A DNA stretch of 64,000 nt from Microbulbifer agarilyticus (GTDB lineage Bacteria > Pseudomonadota > Gammaproteobacteria > Pseudomonadales > Cellvibrionaceae). Shown in pieces: positions 45,451 through 57,097 of the stretch (its first letter is position 1; the number at the start of each line of letters is the position of its first letter). The stretch spans positions 62,001 to 126,000 of the forward strand of contig NZ_JAHVKO010000001.1 in the NCBI RefSeq assembly GCF_019800665.1. The letters run 5' to 3'. The notes below the pieces were generated by a model. It was not told where the DNA came from and searched no databases. It saw only the letters and a list, made by a program, of their open reading frames with translations. Made by a program: the position numbers and the translations under genes.

Positions 45451-47525
45451 TGCACGATGCCATCGAAAGTTCAGAGGCAACGGTCAGTGACGAAAGATCT
45501 GGCCTGACAGCGGAAGAGAAATCTGTAAGTGTGCCCAGCGATCGCGTGCAAGCACCATTGCCCGTGGAGAAAGTCATTCAGGAGTCTGGACCAAACGATT
45601 TCTCCGCTTCCAAGTTTCTGCAAAGTCAGGATGATGTCGGTATACAACTGTTGTGTAACGCGGCGGCGGCGCTTGATCTGGATGTTCAGTATCACGGCAA
45701 TCTCATCTTCGAAGTGTTTGACGAACATCGCCGGTTTGTTTTTCGTCAAAACGCACCAGAAAATTCAGCTGTCTATGCGTATTGTGCGCGAGAGAAGCAT
45801 ATTGCCAAGCAAATTATGGCGATGCAGGGTGTGCCGGTTCCCCCTGGCAACCTATTCCGCGACTATGAATCGGCGCTTGAGTTTTTTAAGCAGTCTGGGG
45901 TGATGGTCACGGTCAAGCCGGCCGATGGTGCCGCAGGTCATGGCGTAACAAGCCGGGTTTCGACGGAGTCGGAATTCTCCAAGGCGTGGGGAATTGCCAT
46001 AAATGAAAGCCGTGAAGTCATCGTCGAGCAACATATTTTTGGGGAAGACATACGTATCCTTGTGGTAGCTGGCAAGGCTGAGGCTGCGTATGTACGCGTA
46101 CCAGCAAGTGTAATTGGCGACGGACAAAACTCGATTCGTGAACTTGTTGCTGAAAAGAATGCAGTCAGGAAGCGTAATCCAAGCCTTAGAATCGATCCAA
46201 TAACCCGATTTGATCTATTGGAGCGCTGTGGTCTTTCTCTGGACTACGTTCCGGAAGATGGCGAGACAGTGCAGCTCACGAGTGTGGCAAATGCGTCGGC
46301 CGGCGGGGAAACCGTGCAGATTTTCGATTATCTGGATCGTGAAGTTCTGGAAATTGCGGAGCGCGCGGCTAAGTGCTTTCCTGGACTATTGCAGGTTGGC
46401 GTTGATCTCATTTATCTCTCCCCAGAGCAGTGGCGTGAAGGCCTGCCTCATGGCTACATCATTGAAGTGAATTCAAATCCGGCTATTTCGGATGCGGTAT
46501 TTCCGAGTTATGGCCGTCCAATCGATGTGCCGGATAAGCTCGTTTCCCATATGTTCTCCGAAGCCTATACAGCATTGTCACGGTCTTCCCCGACTGGGGG
46601 GATAGCGCTTGCGGAGTCCTATTGTTACGAACGTTATGAGAGAATTTTCGGTAAAGGGAGCGCGCGGCAAATTGCGTTGATAAAACAGGCTGCGTACGGT
46701 CTAAATCTTCAAGTTGAGCAGGTTGCGGACGACCTTTATCGTCTTGTTGGGGAGAATAGCAGCTGTCTGTTCCATCACGGAACACCCGATAGATTGCGCA
46801 TGATCTCCCGTAAAATTACGCGCAACAGTGAATGGATGGCGTCGCTAATGCCGTCAAACACTGTGGTTCCGCCAAAGGATGCGTCAACACTCAAGCATTA
46901 TCGTCTGTTGGTTGTGGGAGGAAAGCTGGTTTCTGCCCTGCAGATTCAGTCAAAGCCGGGGCGATCAGGGGTTGTACGCAGGGAGGTAGGGGACCTGGTT
47001 CACCCCAGTATACAAGGGGTTTTACAGCAGACGTTAGCGTCCCTCTTCGATCCTCCATTGGTCGGCATCGATTTTGACGCTGAGGACCTGAGTAGTGATC
47101 TTTCCAACCAGCCTTGGAAAGTAAACGACGCGGTTTGTAATCCAAACCTATCCTGGCACCACTTCCCGTCTGCGGGGGCAGGGCGCAATGTGGCTCGAGC
47201 GCTGGTTGCTTCTGTGTTTGATGATCTGAACTGTTCTTCGGTACCGAAGACCTTCGAGCGTTTTGTCATCCGCGGTGATGTACAGGGGGTTGGGTTTCGA
47301 CGCTGGTTGAAATTGATTGCGATTTTGCATTCTGTATCGGGCTGGGTCAGGAACTACCGGGTAGAGGGTGAGCCTATTCTGGAAGCGGTAGTGGAAGGTA
47401 CGCCAGCTGCAATCAACCGTCTCTACACTTTGTGCCATCGCGGGCCCAAGTCTGCGCGGGTAGATACGGTTGACCGTTCAGTGCAGTCTTGCACAGGCAG
47501 ATCTGAGTTCTCGGTTATCGGTTGA
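45450..47525 (+). CDS. Cyanophycin-synthetase-like ATP-grasp ligase with second degenerate module and C-terminal acylphosphatase
   Basis: A 691-residue soluble protein. Residues of about 65-370 form an ATP-grasp ligase resembling that of cyanophycin synthetase: the nucleotide loop V-K-P-A-D-G-A-A-G-H-G-V (155-166), I-L-V-V-A-G-K (203-209), V-I-G-D-G-Q-N-S-I (221-229) and metal-site E-V-N-S-N-P (339-344). Residues 405-590 look like a second copy that jumps from V-V-P-P-K-D (472-477) straight to Y-R-L-L-V-V-G-G-K (484-492), so its ATP loop is gone. Residues 600-691 are an acylphosphatase with both active residues, Arg617 (G-V-G-F-R) and Asn635 (G-W-V-R-N). ATP-grasp ligases activate a carboxylate as acyl phosphate and form an amide; an acylphosphatase could remove stalled acyl phosphates. 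The substrate is unknown. It overlaps the transglutaminase-fold gene by one base. Confidence 0.85.
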   Translation: MHDAIESSEATVSDERSGLTAEEKSVSVPSDRVQAPLPVEKVIQESGPNDFSASKFLQSQDDVGIQLLCNAAAALDLDVQYHGNLIFEVFDEHRRFVFRQNAPENSAVYAYCAREKHIAKQIMAMQGVPVPPGNLFRDYESALEFFKQSGVMVTVKPADGAAGHGVTSRVSTESEFSKAWGIAINESREVIVEQHIFGEDIRILVVAGKAEAAYVRVPASVIGDGQNSIRELVAEKNAVRKRNPSLRIDPITRFDLLERCGLSLDYVPEDGETVQLTSVANASAGGETVQIFDYLDREVLEIAERAAKCFPGLLQVGVDLIYLSPEQWREGLPHGYIIEVNSNPAISDAVFPSYGRPIDVPDKLVSHMFSEAYTALSRSSPTGGIALAESYCYERYERIFGKGSARQIALIKQAAYGLNLQVEQVADDLYRLVGENSSCLFHHGTPDRLRMISRKITRNSEWMASLMPSNTVVPPKDASTLKHYRLLVVGGKLVSALQIQSKPGRSGVVRREVGDLVHPSIQGVLQQTLASLFDPPLVGIDFDAEDLSSDLSNQPWKVNDAVCNPNLSWHHFPSAGAGRNVARALVASVFDDLNCSSVPKTFERFVIRGDVQGVGFRRWLKLIAILHSVSGWVRNYRVEGEPILEAVVEGTPAAINRLYTLCHRGPKSARVDTVDRSVQSCTGRSEFSVIG

Positions 47526-47593
47526 GTTAGGCTGGAGGTTATTCTCTAGTACTGGGTATCTATCCTACAGAAAATTCATGTATAGACGTCGTA

Positions 47594-50500
47594 TCAGGCG
47601 ATCTCTTGTTTTTCGAGAGCTTCGTTTAGCAAGGTAGCGACGCGTCCAAAGTCGGAGTCTCTCCGGGATCCTTTTATCAGAAGTAGGTCATTTGGCCGGA
47701 CCGCACTTGCCAGGTACCTCGCCATGTCTTCGGCTGTGGAAAAATGAGGGCCCAGTATGTTCTCTGGTAACACGCCGCGCAGGTGGTGCATTTCTTCCCC
47801 ATGAGTTACCACCTGTGTCGCACCGCTTTCAATCAGCGGTTTTGCCAGGCTACGGTGTAATACGGCGGCCTGCTCGCCAAGATCCACGATACGCCCCAGT
47901 GCCGCAATTTTTCGTCCGTTATTCGATACTTGCGCTTCTGCCAATACAGAGAAGGCATTTAGCATCGAGCTGACGGTGGCATTCCAGCTGTCATCAATGA
48001 GTTGCGCAGCGCCGCCGGAGAGCGCGAGTTCACTCTGATTCAAGTGTGCATCGTCAAGTGTAAAGCTTTCCAGAGCGCGCGCAGCCTCATCCAATGATCG
48101 CCCCAGTGCATAGGCTACGCATAGTGCAGCTACTGCATTGTGCACCATCCCCATACTAGGGACGGGTACAAATATTGTTCGCTCTGTCTCGTCAATATTC
48201 AGTGTTACACGACTGCCTGAGTCTGCGGCCTCGACATGAACGATACGAACTTCTGCGTGTTCGCTGGTGCCAAATACGATCACCCGTCGCGCATGTTGCT
48301 TTGCCTTGGCCAGCACATAGTCAAAGTGCAATAACTGCTCATTTACGATGGCAACTGAGCGGCCAATAAGCCCATCAAAGATACGCGACTTCCAACGCGC
48401 AGTGTCTTCGGTGGTCTTAACCCTTTTGGTGGTTTGCGATATGCCAATGCCGGTGATCAGGGCAATCGTTGGGCGAATACGCTTTGTGATTGGGCCTGAA
48501 CGCATCCACAGTGCACTCTGGGCAATTTCTATGATCGCGACCTCGTGGCCCGCACTAAGGCTAGCCAGCATGCTTGGCGCTCCGACCCGTGAATTGTAGT
48601 TACCAAGGCTCGACAGGACAGTTTCCCGATCTCCCAGCATGTTTCTCAGCATATTGACCGTGGACGACTTGCCGGCGGTGCCGGTAATGGCGACTAGGTC
48701 GCCCCGGAATCGGTTTCTCGCTGCGAACCCGAGTTCGATAATTGCCTGTATCGGGTCCTTCACTCGGAGAACGGGAAGATGCGCGGGTAACCCGCTCACT
48801 GGCCGCGTGACGATTACGCCACCCAGGAGGGGACCGGCAGCTTTCACGATATCAGCAAGCTTGTCGTGGAGGTCCCATCTTTTGTACTTCGCCTTTGACG
48901 TGCGCTCATGGTAGGCACGATCACTGTATTTATGGGTGACGAAGAGCACCGGATCTAGGGACTGTTCGATAAAGCTTTGTCCTGACACCACACTGCGGAC
49001 GAACCAACCTGGAGGCGGCGGTACCAGCCATTCTCCACCGGTAACTTCACTCAACTGCTGTGCGTTCCAGGTTTGCCCCGGCGTTTCTCGATAGATACAT
49101 GCGGGGAAGGTTTCGCGATAGTGCGGTGGGGTTCGGCCATCAATAGATGAGCTTTGTTTTGCATATTCGCCGAGCTTGAGCGGGATGAGCTTATTGGTTA
49201 CTGGAATAGGGCGGATATGGGTTTCTGAGCCGACCAGGCCGATTTCCAGGCGCAGGTCGATATTTCGGAGTTGTTTGGGGGCGGGAGGGCGTAAGCCGTA
49301 GTAGTCGCGATAGATGATACCGGGCTTCCAGCGGCTGGTGGGTAGCTGCCAGTCACATGGGTCGTGATCCATGGATTTACCCCAGTAGGGCATATCTGTT
49401 GGCGCGACCGGTACGGCGCGTATGTCCAGGCGAATGTTCTCGTTAAGTTGCGTGGCTCTGGACGGGTTAAGCGTCCAGAAAGACTCCACGTACAGCAGCT
49501 GGCGGTGTTCAATACTTTGTGGGGCGTAGCGCAGACCTACAAGCAGCAGTGGCCCGAAGTCCACTGGTGTGATGGCAGCGTCCTGGGGGACCTCACTGGC
49601 AGTCCAGTTCGGAGAAACAGGGCGTTGAGTTTGCTCCAAAGGTGCGGTGTTCAATAGCGCTTTGCGCGCGGGTGGCAATGAAGGGAAGTCCCGGTGTGGC
49701 GGTTGCAGTACAATTTTGCCGGAACCATCTTTTAGCGGCTGTAATGATGTACCCATCTTTTCGCACAGATCAGCAAAACGCCGGGTTGCCGCCTCCGCGT
49801 CTTTCCCTGTGCGTTGATGACTGAAGCCGAACCCGCAACCGACCGGGAAGAACCGTATCTTCTCCACGCCTCGATGGCTCAGGGACAACTGAAAGATTCC
49901 GCTATCTTTCAGTGTCTTGCGCACCGCATCGAATAGCAGGTCACCTGCATCGTGGATAATCGGGCGATCTTTATAGATTTCTATACCTTGCAGAATATGC
50001 GCGCTGGTACCGAGAACCCCGTCAGCGCCCGCGTCAATGATGTGATGGCCTACCGAGATCTCGTCTGACCCCGGCTCCTTTTCCAGATTGTTCCCCCAGT
50101 GCACCGCCACCAGCACAATATGAGCGTGCTGGCGTGCTCGCAGAATACGGGGCTCCAGCAGCCGCGACCATGCAATCGGATTGTCGAGTGGCAAGAAGGC
50201 GCTGCCGGGTTGCTTTGGACCAGCAGCAAAAGATTGCTGTGTCGCGTCCAGGGAGAATATGGCTACATTGAGATCCTTGAGTGGCAGGATAATGGGTGTC
50301 AACGCAGCGTCGAGATTCATTCCGCTACCCGTGTGACGGATGCCAATAGTGTCTAACCAGAATCCCTGTTCCAATAATGCCTGTACCCCATAATCACCAC
50401 TGTGATTATTCGCGGTGGTAACGGCATCGATATTGGCCCGACAAAGCAGCTTCAGCATTTCCGGGCGCGCGCGGTAGTAGTAGGGGGCTCTTTCTGTCTT

Positions 50501-52405
50501 GTCGATACCCTGTTCGCCGGTAGTGGCGACGACACATTCCAGGTTGATTACACTCAAGTCAGCACCGGCAAGTGCAGGGATACGCCCGAGTACTGCTTCT
50601 TCGCCAAGCTCTTCGGTGCGGTAGTGCTGCCTGCGCGCGAGGTTTACATCCCCGCCCCAAGCGAGTGTGGGTAGTGCGCTTTCTTCGGGGGGAGCAAGTT
50701 GCCGTACCTGTGATGCCGGTGAAAATTGCTGTGGACAACCACCATTGCGAAGGTATTTTCTAAATGCGATAAACCCTGATAGGTAGTGCTCCACATCGTC
50801 AATCCGTACGCGGAATGCATGGTGACGAATGTAAAAGCTGCCGACGATTTTTTCCGGGTTCTGGAAGAACATTGCATATTCCGGCCAGAAATAACCGTTT
50901 AACAGGTACATGGCGCGGGTATGCAGGGCGAAGTAGAACCTCTTCAGGTCCAGTTGATTCAGTAGATACGAGAACTCTTTTTCCTGACGCAGGCGGGTGA
51001 CCATTCGCTCCGCAGCCATCATTAGCTCCAGCAGAGTGGGGAATGTGGTGATGCGCTCAATAATAAAGTCCAGATGCCCAACTACATTTTGAATACCGAA
51101 CTGATAGTAGCGAGCCTCTGGACGATACAGGGTTAACTCATTGACGCAGTAGCTCAGCCAGTGATCGTGGGCTTGCCAGTGGTTGTTCGCAATAAAGTAC
51201 TCGAAGGCTTTCTCAACAATACTCAACCAGCGCGTATCCTTGGTCAGGCCGTATAGGCGCATGAGACCGAAGGCCGCTTCTCCGTCGTAATAAATGATAC
51301 GGAAAGCTTCTTTGACGGAGAGGTCCGGGTATTGCAGTACGTGCACGAACTTGCCGGTCTCCGCATCCTGCATGAAGTGGATGCCCCGGGCGAGCTGTTC
51401 CAGCAAGCCACTGTACCTTGTCTGGATCTCACTGCTGTTACTCAACTCGATGTATTTGACCAAGGCGAGTAGGCATACCGCATTTCCGCCGAGTTTAATC
51501 TCACCGTTGGCTTCCACGAGAAATGCGGCTTCCTCGCCTGTGGGAAGCCGTGCTTTCTTAATGAGTTTTTCGGTCAGGTATTTGAGCGCGCGATCAATGG
51601 CTTGCTTGGTCTTGTCGTCGCGCGTGACTTCCCAGCCTTCGGTCATGGCATAGGTAGAACTGGCGTGGCGGAGAGTGTTGTAGGTACCGATTGGGCGGTC
51701 AAAGCAACAGTGCCAGCCGTATTCGAAACGACCATTTTTCAGCACCTGTGAGGCCAGATAGCGGCTGCTGGTTTGAATGACGTGGTCGCTAGTGGCTTGG
51801 TCCAGTTCGTCGATTATCCTTCGGCCAGCATTACGACCAGGGCCATAGAGCCGCTGGGGCGCGGAACCCTTTTCGACAAACAGTCCCTCGATGTGCAGGC
51901 GGGTAACGGGGGCTTCGTCATCGAAATTCAGCGGCGTATTAGGCCCAAAGCGTATGTCGGTGTAGGCGCGAAATTTACTGTGATTGACCACGGCGTGGGC
52001 GACTTTATTGCCGCCGTACAGCATGGCGTTGCCATTAAGTTCCTGTTCCAGGAAGGCAATCTTCCAGTCTGCGTCAAGTGCGAGTCCATAGCGAAAGTAA
52101 CCGCGTTTGGTGTACTTGAATTTTCTTTGCAGCGTACCCCAGTCCATGGGTTCTGCATCGGTCACCCAGTCGATGCGCAGCCAGCGTCCATCCATTTTTG
52201 CACTGGCAAGTTGCTTGCGTGACTGCGCGGCGAGCTTGAGCCAGAGGGCATTTAGATCGTTGCCGCGAGCATGACAGACCCTGGCGCGCTTGCTGCCGTC
52301 GCTAACGGAAAAGAACAGGGTGTAGGGTGGTTGCAGATGCTTTAGTGCTTGCTCGGCACTTGGCCGTGCGCGCGCGAGTAAGTCTGAGAGGATGGACGTC
52401 GCCAT
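47594..52405 (-). CDS. Giant fusion: alpha-helical domain, CapA-like domain and Mur-ligase (CapB/cyanophycin-type) domain
   Basis: A 1,603-residue protein without a signal peptide. Residues of about 200-560 are helical and look like an alpha/alpha toroid (I-Y-Y-D-G-E-A-A-F-G-L). Residues of about 578-870 match CapA of poly-gamma-glutamate capsule systems, a metallophosphatase-like fold: G-G-D-V-N-L-A, N-L-E-C, A-N-N-H-S-G-D-Y-G, H-W-G-N-N, H-I-L-Q-G-I-E. Residues of about 940-1080 are beta-rich and unassigned. Residues of about 1150-1603 are a Mur ligase, with P-loop G-T-A-G-K-S-S-T (1242-1249), central I-I-E-I-A and a late D-D-S-W-N-A-T motif. Mur-type ligases join amino acids through acyl phosphates. 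It converges on the ATP-grasp gene (68-base gap). Together they provide the two ligase types that cyanophycin synthetase holds in one chain. The start ATG 52405 has AAAGG ten bases upstream. Confidence 0.83.
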   Translation of the reverse strand: MATSILSDLLARARPSAEQALKHLQPPYTLFFSVSDGSKRARVCHARGNDLNALWLKLAAQSRKQLASAKMDGRWLRIDWVTDAEPMDWGTLQRKFKYTKRGYFRYGLALDADWKIAFLEQELNGNAMLYGGNKVAHAVVNHSKFRAYTDIRFGPNTPLNFDDEAPVTRLHIEGLFVEKGSAPQRLYGPGRNAGRRIIDELDQATSDHVIQTSSRYLASQVLKNGRFEYGWHCCFDRPIGTYNTLRHASSTYAMTEGWEVTRDDKTKQAIDRALKYLTEKLIKKARLPTGEEAAFLVEANGEIKLGGNAVCLLALVKYIELSNSSEIQTRYSGLLEQLARGIHFMQDAETGKFVHVLQYPDLSVKEAFRIIYYDGEAAFGLMRLYGLTKDTRWLSIVEKAFEYFIANNHWQAHDHWLSYCVNELTLYRPEARYYQFGIQNVVGHLDFIIERITTFPTLLELMMAAERMVTRLRQEKEFSYLLNQLDLKRFYFALHTRAMYLLNGYFWPEYAMFFQNPEKIVGSFYIRHHAFRVRIDDVEHYLSGFIAFRKYLRNGGCPQQFSPASQVRQLAPPEESALPTLAWGGDVNLARRQHYRTEELGEEAVLGRIPALAGADLSVINLECVVATTGEQGIDKTERAPYYYRARPEMLKLLCRANIDAVTTANNHSGDYGVQALLEQGFWLDTIGIRHTGSGMNLDAALTPIILPLKDLNVAIFSLDATQQSFAAGPKQPGSAFLPLDNPIAWSRLLEPRILRARQHAHIVLVAVHWGNNLEKEPGSDEISVGHHIIDAGADGVLGTSAHILQGIEIYKDRPIIHDAGDLLFDAVRKTLKDSGIFQLSLSHRGVEKIRFFPVGCGFGFSHQRTGKDAEAATRRFADLCEKMGTSLQPLKDGSGKIVLQPPHRDFPSLPPARKALLNTAPLEQTQRPVSPNWTASEVPQDAAITPVDFGPLLLVGLRYAPQSIEHRQLLYVESFWTLNPSRATQLNENIRLDIRAVPVAPTDMPYWGKSMDHDPCDWQLPTSRWKPGIIYRDYYGLRPPAPKQLRNIDLRLEIGLVGSETHIRPIPVTNKLIPLKLGEYAKQSSSIDGRTPPHYRETFPACIYRETPGQTWNAQQLSEVTGGEWLVPPPPGWFVRSVVSGQSFIEQSLDPVLFVTHKYSDRAYHERTSKAKYKRWDLHDKLADIVKAAGPLLGGVIVTRPVSGLPAHLPVLRVKDPIQAIIELGFAARNRFRGDLVAITGTAGKSSTVNMLRNMLGDRETVLSSLGNYNSRVGAPSMLASLSAGHEVAIIEIAQSALWMRSGPITKRIRPTIALITGIGISQTTKRVKTTEDTARWKSRIFDGLIGRSVAIVNEQLLHFDYVLAKAKQHARRVIVFGTSEHAEVRIVHVEAADSGSRVTLNIDETERTIFVPVPSMGMVHNAVAALCVAYALGRSLDEAARALESFTLDDAHLNQSELALSGGAAQLIDDSWNATVSSMLNAFSVLAEAQVSNNGRKIAALGRIVDLGEQAAVLHRSLAKPLIESGATQVVTHGEEMHHLRGVLPENILGPHFSTAEDMARYLASAVRPNDLLLIKGSRRDSDFGRVATLLNEALEKQEIA

Positions 52406-52635
52406 GTACAGAGCCTTTCCTGTCGTTCGTTATTCTAACGGACAGGGAAGCTCATTCAGTTGGCGTTTGGTATAGCGGTCGCTGCGCTTGTGGATAATGG
52501 CGCTAAGCGGGGAGGAATGTCGCGCTTCCCTGGCGGATCAATCCGTATGCCTCAGTATAGTTCTGCGGCAGCGATTTGCCGCCAGATCAGCCTACATCCG
52601 GCAAGCTTGATGTATCAGGGACGCGCTAGATGTCA

Positions 52636-55027
<2,392 letters not shown>

Positions 55028-55804
55028 ATGGCGACCAACCTCTTTGACTTAACCGGAAAAATTGCTCTGGTAACCGGCGCCAGTCGTGGCATTGGTGAGG
55101 CCATTGCCAAATTGCTCGCGGAGCAGGGTGCCCATGTGCTGGTTTCCAGCCGTAAGATCGATGGCTGTCAGGCGGTAGCTGATGCGATTAATGACGCGGG
55201 TGGTAAGGCGGAAGCGTTGCCCTGCCATATCGGCAATATGCAAGACATAGAGCAGGTGTTTCAGCATATTCGCGGGCAATACGGCAAGCTCGATATCCTC
55301 GTAAATAATGCCGCTACCAATCCCTATTTCGGGCATATTCTTGATACCGATCTTGGTGCATTCCAGAAGACCGTGGATGTAAATATTCGCGGTTATTTTT
55401 ATATGTCTGTAGAGGCCGGAAAATTGATGCGGGAAAGCGGTGGCGGTTGCATCGTAAACACCGCTTCAATCAATGCATTACATCCAGGGGTGGGACAGGG
55501 TATTTACTCCATTACCAAGGCCGCCGTAGTGAATATGACCAAGGCCTTTGCCAAGGAATGCGCGCAGTTCAATATCCGCGTAAATGCGCTATTGCCGGGC
55601 CTTACTAAAACCAAGTTTGCCGGCGCCCTGTTTTCTCACGACGAAATCTATCAAACCGCTATCGGGCATATTCCTATGCACCGACATGCGGAGCCCGAAG
55701 AAATGGCCGGCACGGTTTTGTATCTGGTATCCGATGCAGGCAGTTATACCAATGGTGAATGTGTCGTTGTTGATGGCGGCCTCACCGCCTGTGGAGGATT
55801 GTGA
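55028..55804 (+). CDS. Short-chain dehydrogenase/reductase
   Basis: A 258-residue SDR oxidoreductase with the cofactor motif T-G-A-S-R-G-I-G (16-23), N-N-A-A near residue 92, catalytic Ser in the T-A-S-I-N-A stretch and Y-S-I-T-K near 158-162, and P-G-L-T after it. The family uses NAD(P)H on many alcohols and ketones. It is followed directly by a second SDR and faces away from fadH, so a role in lipid or hydroxyacyl metabolism is plausible. The exact substrate is unknown. Confidence 0.9.
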   Translation: MATNLFDLTGKIALVTGASRGIGEAIAKLLAEQGAHVLVSSRKIDGCQAVADAINDAGGKAEALPCHIGNMQDIEQVFQHIRGQYGKLDILVNNAATNPYFGHILDTDLGAFQKTVDVNIRGYFYMSVEAGKLMRESGGGCIVNTASINALHPGVGQGIYSITKAAVVNMTKAFAKECAQFNIRVNALLPGLTKTKFAGALFSHDEIYQTAIGHIPMHRHAEPEEMAGTVLYLVSDAGSYTNGECVVVDGGLTACGGL

Positions 55805-55806
55805 TC

Positions 55807-56601
55807 ATGGCAGACTTTCAGCGAGATTCACTACTGGATTTTACCGGCAAGGTAGCGTTGATTACCGGAGCAGCCAGTGGTTTTGGGGCGCTACTGGCCG
55901 AGGAACTAGGTCGTCGTGGAGCGCGTCTGGTCCTCGGGGATGTCAATGAAGATGGCTTGCACGCGGTGGTCGAAAAATTGACGGCACAGGATATCGAAGT
56001 CCAGGCCGTTACCTGTGATGTATCCTCAGAGACGGACTGTGCTGCGATGGTAGCACTGGCGCGGGAGAATTTTGGGGGACTGGATATTGCGGTGAACAAT
56101 GCCGGATTAGCACCGCCACAAGTACATTTCGAAGACGTCGATGAAGAGACTTTCGATCTTCAACACAGTGTCAATGTCAAAGGGGTCTTCTTTGGCATGA
56201 AGCATCAGCTCAAGCTCATGCGTGGACAGAAACACGGCATTATTTTGAATGTCAGTTCCATGGCAGGCCTTGGTGGAGCGCCGAAGGCGGCAGCCTATGC
56301 AGGAGCCAAACATTCGGTGGTGGGGCTTACGCGCACCGCTGCAGTGGAATACGCGCGGCACAACGTACGGGTCAATGCTATCTGCCCCTTTTATACAATG
56401 ACTCCCATGGTAACGGGGCTGACGCCACCACCGGGAGCCAGTGTCGAACAATTACACGGAGTGCTTGCGGCGGGGTGCCCGATGAAACGTCTCGGCGAAC
56501 CGGAAGAGGTGGTTAATGCCATGGTGATGCTGTGTTCGCCAGCGCTTACCTATGTAACCGGGCAAACACTGGCGGTAGATGGGGGCGTATCGGCTTATTG
56601 A
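55807..56601 (+). CDS. Short-chain dehydrogenase/reductase
   Basis: A 264-residue SDR with T-G-A-A-S-G-F-G near residue 18, N-N-A-G near 96, Ser in N-V-S-S-M and Y-A-G-A-K-H near 160-165. The ATG at 55807 is preferred, with GGAGG nine bases upstream; the frame also opens with a GTG at 55801 that overlaps the previous stop but sits too close to the ribosome site. It is co-transcribed with the preceding SDR. The two share only the family core, so they probably act on different substrates or successive steps. Confidence 0.9.
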   Translation: MADFQRDSLLDFTGKVALITGAASGFGALLAEELGRRGARLVLGDVNEDGLHAVVEKLTAQDIEVQAVTCDVSSETDCAAMVALARENFGGLDIAVNNAGLAPPQVHFEDVDEETFDLQHSVNVKGVFFGMKHQLKLMRGQKHGIILNVSSMAGLGGAPKAAAYAGAKHSVVGLTRTAAVEYARHNVRVNAICPFYTMTPMVTGLTPPPGASVEQLHGVLAAGCPMKRLGEPEEVVNAMVMLCSPALTYVTGQTLAVDGGVSAY

Positions 56602-56617
56602 TTGGAGGGCGCATCCC

Positions 56618-57097
56618 TCAAGGAAGCAAGCGGCAGTGTTGCTTTGCCTTGGTCGCCAAATCCTTGGGTAAACGTGTGTTGTTGTCGCCACCCTGTTGCC
56701 GCCGCCACTGGGCGCACAGTGACATATAGTTGCCAGCCTGTATTTCTGCGCGCATGTGGTACCACTCGTCTAGCACCGACGGGATGGCTGCAGAAGCCGG
56801 CGCTTTCCGCGCAAGCTGCTCTTCTGCCGATTTTACTTTCTCCGCCTGGCCCGGTGTCACCTGGCCGGGTTCAGCCCCGATGTATTGCGCGGGGTGCAAC
56901 AGCACAATGGCTACTGCCACAATGCCCAATCCCGAGCCAACCTTCGAAAGCATACTCGCCCCACCGTGCGCACTACGGATCTGCTGCTCAGGTCTTATGT
57001 TGCGCAGACCTTCCATCACCTTTTCATCGAGATGCGAAGGCACATGAATGGTGTCGATGGCCTGCTGGTAGGACGATTCCCATTGATTCGTGTTCAT
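56618..57097 (-). CDS. Predicted membrane protein encoded with an ECF sigma factor, possible anti-sigma factor
   Basis: A 159-residue protein I cannot assign to a named family. Residues 1-45 are cytoplasmic and charged, a single hydrophobic segment (about 52-68, V-G-S-G-L-G-I-V-A-V-A-I-V-L-L) spans the membrane, and the rest is Ala/Gln-rich with two Cys. Its start overlaps the sigma factor stop by four bases (ATGA). This arrangement and topology are typical of an anti-sigma factor, although the usual zinc-binding H-x3-C-x2-C motif is missing. Confidence 0.65.
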   Translation of the reverse strand: MNTNQWESSYQQAIDTIHVPSHLDEKVMEGLRNIRPEQQIRSAHGGASMLSKVGSGLGIVAVAIVLLHPAQYIGAEPGQVTPGQAEKVKSAEEQLARKAPASAAIPSVLDEWYHMRAEIQAGNYMSLCAQWRRQQGGDNNTRLPKDLATKAKQHCRLLP

